This document shows positions 1-9,853 of a stretch of 64,000 bases of DNA, piece by piece; position 1 is the stretch's first letter; the number at the start of each line of letters is the position of its first letter. The DNA is from Apiospora phragmitis. Taxonomy: Eukaryota > Ascomycota > Sordariomycetes > Amphisphaeriales > Apiosporaceae. The notes beneath the pieces were generated by a model, which was given only the letters and a program-made list of their open reading frames with translations, was not told where the DNA came from and ran no database searches. The stretch spans positions 1,550,001 to 1,614,000 of the forward strand of contig JAQQWL010000007.1 of NCBI GenBank assembly GCA_038363925.1, in the 5' to 3' direction. The translations under genes were made by a program, and so were the position numbers.

Positions 1-835
1 TTCAGCTCGTCAATGAACATGGCGGAAGTCAAGCCGGTCAAGCAGCCATGGTCCTTGTGGACCGAGCACCAGTTATCTTCCTCATCGCCTCGCTTCATGA
101 TCTCTGCCGTCATCGGGTAGTAATGCAGAAGACGCGCCTTGGTCGTGGAGGAAGACTGCACGACCTTCTCCAGGTAGGCCTTGGGGTACTCCGGGATCTC
201 CTTCTCGGCAAACTTGTCGCAAGCCCTAGCCACCAGCACGGCCGTGTCGATGATCAGTCGGCACATCTGCTCCATCGTCGGCCTGAAGCCCGGGAGCATC
301 TCGTTCGGCGGCCAGGAGTTGGGCGCCAGATACTCGGGGAAGTCCTTCAGAGTGAAGCGATCCGTGGGCGTGGCGGCCTCCCGGTTGGGGTCGACATAGA
401 AGGCGCAGTTTGCATAGAACGACCCCTTAAGGTCATCTGCTCCACCATCCTTCAACTGCTCACGCCCGAGCGACCACCCAACAAGATACTTGGCAGCCTC
501 ATTCGTGAACTTCTCTATAAAAAAATTCGATGAGTAGTTGTTGTGGCACATTTAATAAGTGTTTTTTCATACCAAAGTCGGATTCGCTCAAGTTGCCCAT
601 GTACGAAGCGTAGGACAGGAGTTGGTGTCTTAAGCCAGCGAACTCCTGGGGCACATCTTTCACTACCAAGATCCCCAGTGACTCCGGACCGAACGCTTCT
701 TGTAGAGTCTCGAATGTGATATCTCCTGTTATAGTGTGAGTATCATCCACTAAAGGTGCGACTCCCGAATAGCTCGGGCCTTTTACCATTCTTAAGGTCC
801 TTTAAGGAGACGACGACGGGCTGTGCTGTTGCCAT
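1..835 (-). CDS. 2-oxoglutarate/Fe(II)-dependent oxygenase family protein (3' end beyond window)
   Basis: Three exons read as one protein: 835-787, 725-573 and 514-1, with GT..AG introns at 786-726 and 572-515 whose phases match. About 238 residues are visible; the C-terminus lies left of the window. The start MATAQPVVV is the only ATG giving a continuous frame. The opening resembles the DIOX_N domain of isopenicillin-N-synthase-like enzymes (short hydrophobic GILVVKDVP, then a helical stretch). Near the left edge HTDHGCLTGL carries the HxD half of the iron-binding facial triad; the distal His and the Arg that binds 2-oxoglutarate would be outside the window. The family hydroxylates or desaturates small molecules using 2-oxoglutarate and oxygen; the substrate cannot be told. 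It is head-to-head with the FRG1-like gene. Confidence 0.82.
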
Positions 836-1290
836 CGTGTGGCGTTCTATTTTGATGAACTTACTAAACTTGGAAAACAGGAACGCAATCTGATGAATCT
901 TCCAGGAACTAGAACTGAAATGCGGAAGCTCAGAGTCAGATAAATCTGTACCGGAGGCCCTTCAAGGGTCTCGTGAGCGTCCACAGGAGACCGTCGGTTT
1001 TCGAGCGCTGATATGTAAGCGCTTCCGAGTATGATGATACCCGAAAAAGGAGCGGCATCTTTCGGGACCTGGGGAAAGTGCTAACTAACAGGGGACTTGC
1101 TGCTACCCTGAATCAAGTTCTAGCGCCTATCTGACTGTATTAGGTAATCGGAAGACTGCTAAATCAACGTTCAGGCCCCACCACAGACAGCTGAAGTCGC
1201 TTAGCTTCCAGCACCGGATGGGTTAGCATACTTGCATCTGCACCTTTCAACCCCCCCTGTTGTAATTGCCGCAAGTTGACACCTCTCGCC
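836..1290. promoter_or_regulatory. Shared divergent upstream region, oxygenase / FRG1-like gene
   Basis: A 455-bp gene-free stretch separates two divergent start codons, so it must hold the promoters of both. I see no convincing TATA box. An imperfect CGAGCGCTGATATGTAAGCGCT inverted-like sequence lies near 995-1024 but is not clearly a known site. Confidence 0.5.
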
Positions 1291-2161
1291 ATGGTCAAGC
1301 CATTATCCTTCAAGGGCGACAAGAAGCCCAAGAAGCGGAAGAGAACAGAAGCCGAATCGTCGAATGCCGAAGCTGGACCAAGCGAACGCGCCGTTGTGAA
1401 ACCGGAGGAAGATGCGGGCGACGATGACAGTTGGGTCTCTGCCGAAGCCGTAGGCGATCTGGTTGGGCCGGTCATGTTCGTGCTCCCGACGGATCCTTCG
1501 ACTTGTTTGGCATGCGATGCGAACGGCACTGTGTTCACGGATCCCATTGTGAACATCGTCGACGGAAACCCGGCTACATCAGAGCCTCATGACGTGCGCC
1601 AGGTCTGGATCGCCAATAAGATTGCCGGCACCGAACAATTCCGATTCAAGGGTCGATACAAAAAGTAAGCAGTGTCTTAATTTGAACTAGATGCAGCCAT
1701 CAAATCACTAACTAGAAGAAACAACCAGATATCTCAGCTGCGACAAGTACGGTATTCTCAGCGCGACCTCGGAGGCTGTCTCGCCGCTTGAAACCTGGAA
1801 CGCAATTCCCACGAGCGATACGCCAGGCACTTTCCAGCTGCAAACACTCCGCGAAACCTTCCTCACGGTCAAAGAGTCAACTAAGGCCAATGCTGCACCA
1901 GAAGTCCGTGGCGATGCTACCGACATCACTTTTGACACAACACTGCGGGTCCGCATGCAGGCGCGCTTCAAGCCTAAATTGAAGGCTACGAAAGAGGAAA
2001 AGGCGCGGGAGAAGATCAGCCGCAAAGAGCTCGAAGAGGCTGTGGGCAGACGACTCGAGGAAGAGGAAGTCAGAACCCTCAAACGGGCGCGACGGGAAGG
2101 CGACTATCACGAACAACTGCTCATGCTCAAGGTCAAGAGCAAGCATGACAAATTTGGCTGA
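1291..2161 (+). CDS. FRG1-like protein (nuclear RNA-associated, actin-crosslinking fold)
   Basis: Two exons, 1291-1664 and 1729-2161, joined across a 64-bp GT..AG intron, give 268 residues, close to the about 258 of animal FRG1. The N-terminus starts MVKPLSFKGDKKPKKRKR, a basic nuclear-localisation-type patch. The centre contains the FRG1 beta-trefoil (fascin/actin-crosslinking type) with a characteristic RYKKYLSCDKYGILSA segment spanning the splice junction. The C-terminus is a charged helix rich in Lys, Arg and Glu. Known FRG1 proteins are nuclear and linked to spliceosomal complexes and RNA; a similar role here is inferred. An upstream in-frame TTG at 1276 is not needed. The stop lies 39 bp from the stop of the convergent WD40 gene, so the 3' UTRs probably overlap. 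Confidence 0.85.
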
Positions 2162-2200
2162 GGCTTCTGCATTACTTGATTTAAGGGAGGTAGGTTGAGG

Positions 2201-3426
2201 CTACACTGCGGCTTTCCATGACTTGATGTAACCGTCCTCTCCAACGCTGAAGACCATCTGTGCTTCATCGTAGAAGCAGAAACTCCGTACAATCTCGGAA
2301 GAGTGCGCACCAGGCAGTCCTACGCTGTTCTCCTTGTCAAACGCCCACTCAGTACCCTTGGTCAGGTGAACCATCTCGAACATTTGATTCCTGTCACACT
2401 TGTCAGCGCTACAACATTATCCTGCCAGCGTACTTGACTTACTCGTGAGTCCCGGCGCCAATGACAGCTCCTGCACCGTTAGCCTTGGCAGTAACATTGG
2501 CGATATATTGGCAATTCAACGCTTGTCTCATGTCTCCAAAGTCATTGGTTGCTGAACCCTTCTCCTGGTCTTCGGCGATATTGTATAGCGCAAACCTCTC
2601 ATCGTGCGAGACAGCGTATACCTCGGTATCGTTCAGGAAGCCTGCATGGTGTATAGACGCATCATGGTTCAGTGTCTGTATCACAACTTCGTCTTCATCA
2701 GTGATCTGGGTGTCATAAATGTTGACCAGACCGTCTGTTGAACCAGATAGCAGAATATTATGGTTTGTAGGGTGAAAGTTCAGCTTTATTCTGTCAGTTA
2801 GAATATCCATTCGAGCAATAAGATCCTCTAGCCAAGCTCACCTCGGTAATATCGTCACTATGAACTTCCTTATATTGGTGCCGCGGCGTGGGCGTGGAGC
2901 GTACATCCCTGATATCTTGTAAGTATAATTACAATCACACTAAAAGGCAATTGCGCGCACCAGATGAGTATGGATGCTTGGCTGGACTTAAGCTCAGTGC
3001 CTGCTACAACAGAGAAGCCTGTACTTGAGCAAGCAAGCGAAAGTACAGGTGCTTGGTTGTCTATATGACAGCGTCAGTAATCACCCGCCTTCATACAGAG
3101 AAGTAGTTCTCGGTTGTACCTGTCAAACGAGCGACTTCAGTTTCTCGTGGGTCTTTTCTCAGATCCCATAACGAGACACTGCCATCCTCTCCAGCCGTAC
3201 ATACGACAGAGCCAACTAAGTCAAAAGCCTTTGCGCAGGTGAGGTTGCCATGCTTGGTCTGCAGCGTGGTCAAGGGGCCTGGTCTAAGACTGAGAGGGTT
3301 GAAGACGCAGAGCTTCTGGTCCGACGAGATGGTGGCGGCTCCTTGTGCCAAGGGTATCAGGTCTAGGACATAGACCTCGTCTAAGCCGGGGTATCGGAAC
3401 CCATCTACGCACGAGAGGTTGAACAT
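2201..3426 (-). CDS. WD40-repeat protein, WDR89-like
   Basis: Five exons (3426-3120, 3060-2961, 2908-2842, 2783-2443, 2390-2201) join in frame to 334 residues. The internal junctions were chosen by phase and WD40 continuity: for example the third joins to SDDITE-LNFHPTNHN, a common repeat start. Recognisable blades include AGEDGSVSLWDLR, ILIWDVRS, SGSTDGLVNIYDT and SVGEDGYIKSW. The overall pattern (seven blades, DDIT..FHP motif, short length) best matches the WDR89 family, an adaptor-type beta-propeller of poorly known function. No other domain is present. It is convergent with the FRG1-like gene and divergent from hrd3. The first donor (GTACAA) is weak, so the junction at 3119 is the least certain; a nearby GTATGA donor would break the frame. 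Confidence 0.85.
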
Positions 3427-4038
3427 GGCTTCTCTCAGATGCTTCCACTGTGAGTTTCTGCCACTTCAATGTGGTGTGGAAGTGGCCCTGAACGTGATCA
3501 AACGAGTGGATGGTGCGGAATGTAAGACCACGGCAAGACAGTCGATTTTTGGCTATTGTGTTTCCTGAACCTGAAAACAGGTATAAGTTCTTGTGATAGC
3601 CAGTCGCCTTTCACTTCTAACCTATAAAATTCATTCATCAATTTGAGCCTCCAGTACCAAAAATAGAGGGTCGGCCTGCCCCGCCTAGAAGCTGCTTCTC
3701 TTGTTGCCCCATATTATCGAGGACGGTACACTTTAGGTGCCATCAGCCAATCGTAGGGCTCTTAGCTGTTCGATTAGTGAGCTTGGCGGCTTGGCCGTTC
3801 AATTCAGCTGACGTCGCGCCCGTCATTGAGGACAGCTTGCCCAGCAGAAGCAGTCAAATAAGCAGGCAGGTGCCTCAACTTCCGGATAATCGCAAAGTGA
3901 CCACGTTGGATCTGTTTTATTCCGGCAACGCAACCAACACCGTCCCCCTCTCGCTTTTGTTTTTCTCCAGGCCATTTTACCAGGTACCATGACACAATCA
4001 CAGCTCCTTACCTTTCGCATATAGCATAGTTAGCCATC
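3427..4038. promoter_or_regulatory. Shared divergent upstream region, WDR89-like / hrd3, with a TGACGTCG bZIP-type element
   Basis: A 612-bp gene-free stretch lies between two divergent starts. At 3809-3816 the sequence TGACGTCG is one base from the palindromic CRE/ATF site and contains the TGACGT core recognised by several bZIP factors. It is 223 bp upstream of the hrd3 ATG. Whether it serves the unfolded-protein response is inference. Confidence 0.4.
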
Positions 4039-6742
4039 ATGAGGCGTTGGCTTCTTTCGGTCTTCCGTAAGTACCATGCTCCAGTCCATAGGCCTAATTT
4101 GGATTCCACATGGCAAACACGGCTGACCTTTCGCTCTTCTCTCCACAGTGCTTTTGCAGGTTCTCGCCATCGCATATGCCACCGAGCAGAAAGTTCTCGG
4201 TAAAGATGGTTCCTCCGACAAGCTCCCCACCGACCAAGTCGAGTCGCAAACGAACGTCGGCTACGAATCGCAAGGAGGCTGGACTCCGTATCAAAATGGT
4301 AGGGTCTGGCCAGGAGAGAGCGTGCCAGCAGGGACAGTGCTAACATACTATCAGGATGGGAGCTAGTTGATGCCGCCATGGTCGAGTTCCGAAAGGTCAA
4401 GACCCCCTTCTACCGCAAAACGAAACGACAAACGGGCATGTTTGGGTCCATCTTCAACCTTGCGCTCAAGGCCCTACCGAGTCTGCGCACCAGCGCACCA
4501 CCCCAGGAACCGGCGGCGGCGGCGACCACCATCAGCGGACCCTTGCTCGAAGGCGTCAAGCTGCTCCAACGATCCGCCGACCAGAACAACACCGACGCCA
4601 TATATCTCCTTGGCCAGCTGAACTTCTTCGGCAACTTCTCCCACCCCCGGAATTTCAAAGCCGCCTTTGACCACAACAAGAGACTGGCCGAAGTCAACGG
4701 AAACAGTTCGGCTCAGCATATGGTTGGGTTGATGTACGCAACGGGCCTCGGCGATGCCGTAGAGAGGGACCAGGCCAAGGCACTGCTGTACCACACCTTT
4801 GCTGCGAACCAAGGCCATACGAGAGCGGAGATGACTATAGCGGCCCGTCATCACAGCGGCATTGGTGTGACGAAAAACTGCGACATGGCCTGCAAGTATT
4901 ACAAGAGGGTTGCCGACAAGGCAATGGCTTGGATTAGATCCGGGCCACCCGGAGGGATGTCGATCGTACAGGAAGGTTACAGGATCGCTGATGAGGATGG
5001 TGGCGTCTACGGAGAAGGGGCCAGTTTTGTCAGCTCAGGAATCAATGCCCTGAAGCACAGCGTGAGCTCCGACGCTTACGCCTCCATTGACGACGTTATT
5101 GAGTACCTCGATTTGATGTCGCAGAAGGGCGATTTCAAGGCTTCTTTCAACCTGGGACGCATTTACTATGATGGCCAGCGCGGGCTCCCAAGGGATGTCG
5201 ACGTGGCCAGGCGCTATTTCCTGGCCGTTGCCACCAAGTTCTGGCGCGCCAAGGACGGTCGAACTACCGAGAATGCCAAGCCTGGCCTGGATAAGTACGC
5301 GGGAAAGGCTGCTGGCTATATCGGCCGGATGTGGCTGAGAGGCGAGGGTGGTCAGTACAAGCAGAACTTCGAACATGCGAGGAAATGGTTCGAGCGCGGC
5401 ATCAAGTATGGCGATGCTCAGTCGCAGTGGGGATTAGGCCTCATGTTGTTGAAAGGTTATGGCGTTGAAAAGAACCTAAAGAGAGCCACGGATCTGCTCA
5501 AAGCCGCAGCAACGGATTTCGGTCCTGCTCAAGTTGTGCTGGGTGCTCTCCATCTTGACCAAGGTACCCCGGATGATTTACGTATTGCCGGCTCTTACTT
5601 CGAGACCGCTGCGCGCTACGGTAACATCGAGGCGCAGTATTATCTTGCCGAGATGATCCACCATGGAGTCGGCCGTGATAAGACATGCAACCTGGCCATG
5701 CAGTATTATAAAGTCGTTGCCGAGAAAGCAGAACCGTTCGTGTCATCCTGGACCGAAGCCAATCAAGCCTACGAGGACGGTGACTACGAACTGGCTCTGT
5801 TGGACTATGTTCTTGCGGCCGAGCAAGGATATGAAAAGGCGCAGAATAACGTGGCCTACATGCTGGACACTATGAAGTCAAGTTTCACGGTCCCGTCGTG
5901 GCTTAAGCGCCCAACACCACGATCCAACCTCTTGCACAACTCAGCGCTTGCCTTGATCTACTGGACCCGATCGGCCGTACAGGCTAATATCGACTCATTA
6001 GTCAAGATGGGCGACTACTACCTCAATGGAGTCGGCACCGAAGCAGCTGCCGACAAAGCTGCCCAGTGCTATTCTGGGGCCTCGGAATATCTCCAAAGTG
6101 CACAGGCTCTCTACAATCTGGGTTGGATGCACGAAAATGGCGTCGGGCTGGTTCAAGACTTTCACTTAGCCAAGCGTTACTACGATCAAGCCCTGGAGAC
6201 GAATGACGAGGCATATTTGCCGGTTACGCTGAGTCTTCTTAAGCTCCGAATACGCAGCGCTTGGAATACGTTCACGCATGGCAAGATCAATTCTATCCGG
6301 GATGACCCAGGTAAGCAGTTTCTTATTACCGTTGAAACTAAATTCATTCTAACATAGTTCTTCTAGCGCCGAAGAAGACCTGGTCTCCGAGTGAATGGAT
6401 CGACAACTTTTAAGAGACGAGCATCGTTACTATGAGGACGGGTACGATGACATGTATGACGAAAACATGGTGGGAAGCGATGGGGAGCCCTTTGGCGAAG
6501 AGTTTGACGAGTTAGAGGGGATCATTGATAGTCTCATCATCTTGGCCTTGTGTGGCATGGTTGTCACTCTACTGTTCTACCGGCAATGGTTACAGCGTCG
6601 ACGCGCCCAAAGAGAAGCCGAAGAAAATGCAGCTAGAGCAGCCGGGATGGCGCCTCCACCGCATCCGGGGCCGGTGCCTCGAGGGCTTGGAGACCCCCAG
6701 TTCCAGCCATGGGGTGTTGGAGTTGGAGGGGTGGGACACTGA
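4039..6742 (+). CDS. hrd3: ERAD ubiquitin-ligase component Hrd3/SEL1L homologue (one apparent frameshift)
   Basis: Exons 4039-4066, 4149-4298, 4355-6310 and 6367-6742. The first exons encode a clear signal peptide (MRRWLLSVFLLLQVLAIAYA). The body is a chain of Sel1-like repeats (e.g. AQHMVGLMYATGLG, AQSQWGLGLMLLKGYGV, ALYNLGWMHENGVG) and the C-terminus has one membrane span at about residues 763-785 followed by a Pro/Gly-rich cytosolic tail. This is the architecture of Hrd3, the ER-membrane partner of the Hrd1 ligase that recruits misfolded glycoproteins. After the conserved KTWSPSEWIDNF segment the frame stops at TAA (6411-6413), while the membrane-spanning part is open in the next frame. 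One extra T in the run 6408-6411 gives WIDNFLRDEHRYY and a total of 836 residues. Alternative: an unusual acceptor at 6414 would skip that motif. The 3' splice at 6366 was preferred over 6354-6357 because the CTAAC branch site is too close to the latter. Confidence 0.9.
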
Positions 6743-7462
6743 GAAAACCCCAACTTAGAACTATCATGAATTGAGATACCACACACCGACTAGCGGCACA
6801 TTCCCGAAACAAGTGCAGTCTTAGTCGCGATCCTGATATTCAAGCTAGAAGAGCACAGCTCGGCACATATGTATGGTCCTTCTCGGGACTCTCGGGGTGG
6901 ACGGCCACGGCCTGACGACAGGGTAATAGGCGTCCGTATGTGCCGACCTCGACGATTCTGTTGATTATGAATAATGTGCTAGATCCGCGTCATACCCGTG
7001 CCATAACCTGTGCCAGAGCCCAAGCTCTGATGTCCATTGAAGACAGGTCCCAGACTACTTTGCGATATCCGACCTGAGCTCGTTCGTAGCTATCAAAATA
7101 CTATGCAGAACCAGGTGGACTTTATGACTTCTTGATCATGGAAGTGCCCCTAATGCTAATATCCTCTCTCAGTGAAAGGTTAGGAGAATACTTGAGGTCG
7201 GATGAGGTTGTTGTATGGACGAATACGTTTTTTGGTGAAGTTTGCCGTCCCAATTGTAGTTGTCCCTTAATGAAACCCTTCCCAAGTCTTTTGATCAAAT
7301 CTTGCATATCATATTATTATTACATAAAGTATATAAACGAGCGGTGATTAAATATTAAACCTTTTCTCTCCTTTTCTCGGGCATTCCGACGTCGAAGAAC
7401 AGGAAGTAGGAAATGTGAGCGAGTGGAAGTGTATGCTTGGCACGATGATGCCACTGCCATAC
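6743..7462. other. Gene-free convergent 3' region
   Basis: About 720 bp between the stops of hrd3 and the secreted-protein gene. It is A/T-richer toward 7280-7350 (e.g. TATTATTATTACATAAAGTATATAAAC), as expected for 3' UTR and polyadenylation signals. I see no gene or repeat. Confidence 0.6.
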
Positions 7463-8270
7463 TCAATCGTCCCAGCCGCCTCCATAGCCGCCGCCGTAAC
7501 CATGACGGCCGTATCCATGGCCGCCGCCGTAACCATGATGGCCGCCGTAGCCGTCGTCGCTGCGTTTATCATGGTAGCCACCGCCGTGGTGACCTCCACC
7601 GCCGTACCCTCCGCCGCCGTGGTGGCCTCCGCCATGTCCTCCGCCATGTCCTCCACCATAGTCCTCAGTTTCCTGGCCCGACGTATATATGTCAGTCGCT
7701 GATTGGTACTCAAAAGGGAGGGGCATCAGGGTGAGGAAGGCGCGAGCTTACCGTGTCTCGCTTACGGCTGCTCCAACCGTTATTATCCCAGTGATTATTA
7801 CCCCATTTGTTGTGGTGGTGGTTATCGTAGCCCCAACCACTTTTCAATAGATGCAGAATATGGGTCAGCCAACACTTCACTGATCGGACAAAAGGAGCGC
7901 GTAAACAAAAACTTACTTGTTGTGATAGTCATGATCTCTGTGCCACCCTCATCCTGGTCCTTGCCATCGTCCTTATCATCGCCGTCGTCCCCCCCTCTTG
8001 GCAACCAAGGTCAGGGGCTCAGGGGTCTGGAACATTATTCGTTAGTTTCTTGGGTTCACTTTATCTCGGATGAGTGTATGTGTGAGCGGGTAGGTTGGTG
8101 AGTGTATGTGTGTGATGCCATCTCTGGTTTTCGTCGGCGACAACATGATGACTTACGTCAGGGGCGGCGGCCCGCTTATCCATGGGCTCAACTTCATTGC
8201 CGGGGGTGGGGTTGGCAAGGACGTTGGTTCCCAGGAGGAGGACGGCAGCCAGTGTCAGCTTCTTCACCAT
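7463..8270 (-). CDS. Small secreted Gly/His-rich protein with several Lys-Arg (Kex2-type) sites; exon joins uncertain
   Basis: Exon 1 (8270-8157) encodes a signal peptide, MVKKLTLAAVLLLGTNVLA, then NPTPGNEVEPMDKR. Exon 2 (8026-7917) carries LVAKRGDDGDDKDDGKDQD. Exon 3 (7839-7752) reads GWGYDNHHHNKWGNNHWDNNG and ends SSRKRD. Exon 4 (7672-7463) is a Gly/His/Tyr repeat (GGGHGGGHGGGHHGGGGYGG, then HDKRSDDGYGGHHGYGGG). Four dibasic KR sites lie between compositionally distinct blocks, suggesting Kex2 processing in the Golgi. As written, exon 2 is broken at the C7 run 7989-7995 (one base too many), and exon 3 needs a phase one base different from what exon 2 supplies; with both corrections the protein is 173 residues. 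A 37-bp intron would also rescue exon 3 but is too short to be likely. Function unknown: a cell-wall or metal-binding Gly/His-rich protein or a processed peptide precursor. Confidence 0.6.
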
Positions 8271-8377
8271 GGCGAAGAAGGTCTTGGGTTATCTAAATTA
8301 TGTTTGATGCAGGATATACGAGTACTAATGGTTTGATGAGGAAGAAGAAAATGAATTCGAGATGCGATTGTTCCAGA

Positions 8378-8385
8378 CTTAAATA
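8378..8385 (-). promoter_or_regulatory. TATA-like element of the secreted-protein gene
   Basis: On the minus strand the sequence reads TATTTAAG, about 110 bp upstream of the ATG at 8270. The position and sequence suit a core promoter TATA-like box of a highly expressed secreted-protein gene. Sequence match only. Confidence 0.35.
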
Positions 8386-9727
8386 CTCGTTGGTGTAGCC
8401 CGAGAGACTGCGCCCTTGTGACTGTCCCTCTTCCTCGTTCTGTTGACGTTCGGGCTTAGTGATGTGCGCTATGGTAGTCCTCGTCTCTTTCACCCATCCA
8501 TCCATCCACACAAAAGCCGGTCATACATGGCCATTTCGACTGCTACAACCACGGCATTTCGAACGGCATCCGACGCACCTAGACCACAGGCCATTGTTCA
8601 CTTGGGGGAACCAGAGCCGGGCGACCGGAGGGCGTAGCCCCAACTCTCGTGTAGACAAGGCATCGAACCGAGGTCTAGAGCTGCGCCCACGATCGTGTGT
8701 CGAGAACAGATAACAGTCGTCTCAGGAACAAAGCAGTAAGGCGCGTACGAACGGTGGAGGGCTGTGACTCTCTCTCTCTCTCTTCCGCAGAACCCGGGCC
8801 CAGCAGTCGCGAAACGACCATCGATAAAGTTCGGACGATGCGGCGGAACCGCGAACGACTGCGGAGGACGACGTTAGTGTAGCCGCGGAACAGTGCGGAC
8901 CCCCCTGACCCGGCGACTGATTGTCGATCTCCGCCGGAACAGAGTTTGCTAGGCTTTTGCGGTGTCTGGGACCCGTGGCTGTGGTACTGGGGTCATACTA
9001 TGGTAATGACACGGTGGGTAAGGGATCATGACGAAACCCGGGCTAACTACCCACCATCCCCGCGATGAACTCGACCAGGTGTGCCTCCTTGCCGCCTTTG
9101 CTGCAAGTAGGGTATTAGGAGTGGGCCATAAGTCTAAGAAGAATAATTTAAGGGCCGAATCCAGAACGAAGTTACCGAGAATGTCGCAAGGTGTCCCCTC
9201 AGCCGCCCCCCGCGAGAGATTTGATTTTGGGTTGGGACCGTCCAGCATCTATCCCTTAAGCTGACAAATCCACACAAGAAGATCTGGCCCAGCTCGATGA
9301 AGCTTATCTCTGCTTCAGTGCCGCGAATACCGGGCTTGAGAAGCAAGGCTCCTCCCCCTCGGATTTTGTGAGTAAGGCCGTTCTAATGCCGCTGACGAAG
9401 GCTTGGATGCCTGAGCTGTCTTGGATCAACACGCGTCGCGTGGACATGATGACATTCCATATTTCTAAGCCATGAGTGTTCCCAACGCCCCCAAGTTCCA
9501 GCAGTCAAGTTCTTGCTTGCATAGCCCCTCTCAGCCTTTGACTCGAGGCTAGTCTAGGTCTGGTACCATTGCAAGGGCTCATGTCCGTCATAATGAAGTG
9601 TCATGGTCCTACTTGTAATACCGATAGTCTACGGCGGATGAGACATCGGCCTATTCATCAGGCGAGATCCAGCCAAGCTTTGCGCTTCAGTAAATATCTG
9701 GGGATTTCTCTGGGCCATCGATCCGGT

Positions 9728-9785
9728 CAGTCGGTAGATGAACGAAAGGCGATGAACAGTCGGTAGTTGACCGAAGGGCGATGAA
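9728..9785. repeat. Two-copy 29-bp imperfect tandem duplication
   Basis: Copy 1 (9728-9756) and copy 2 (9757-9785) are contiguous, the same length, and start CAGTCGGTAG; they end GATGAA and differ at three positions (A/T, A/C, A/G). The repeat starts about 70 bp beyond the stop codon of the MFS permease, so it may lie in its 3' UTR. Confidence 0.85.
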
Positions 9786-9853
9786 TGCAAATATCTTGAT
9801 TATATTTTAAGTTTTGCTTGTATATAGTCGAAAAACATGATAACCCAGTGATA

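Larger units (their letters stand above)
8271..9853. other. Gene-free region upstream of the secreted-protein gene
   Basis: About 1.6 kb with only short, non-homologous open frames. It holds a CT dinucleotide tract at 8768-8783, a GC-rich patch at 8800-8940 and the 29-bp tandem duplication described separately. No gene recognised. Confidence 0.55.

Noticed and set aside
8645..8690. GGTTCGATGCC on the minus strand, like a tRNA B box
   Set aside because: No A box at the right distance and no cloverleaf can be drawn.
8271..9853. Possible degenerate transposon upstream of the secreted-protein gene
   Set aside because: No terminal repeats, no target duplication and no trace of transposase or reverse transcriptase motifs.
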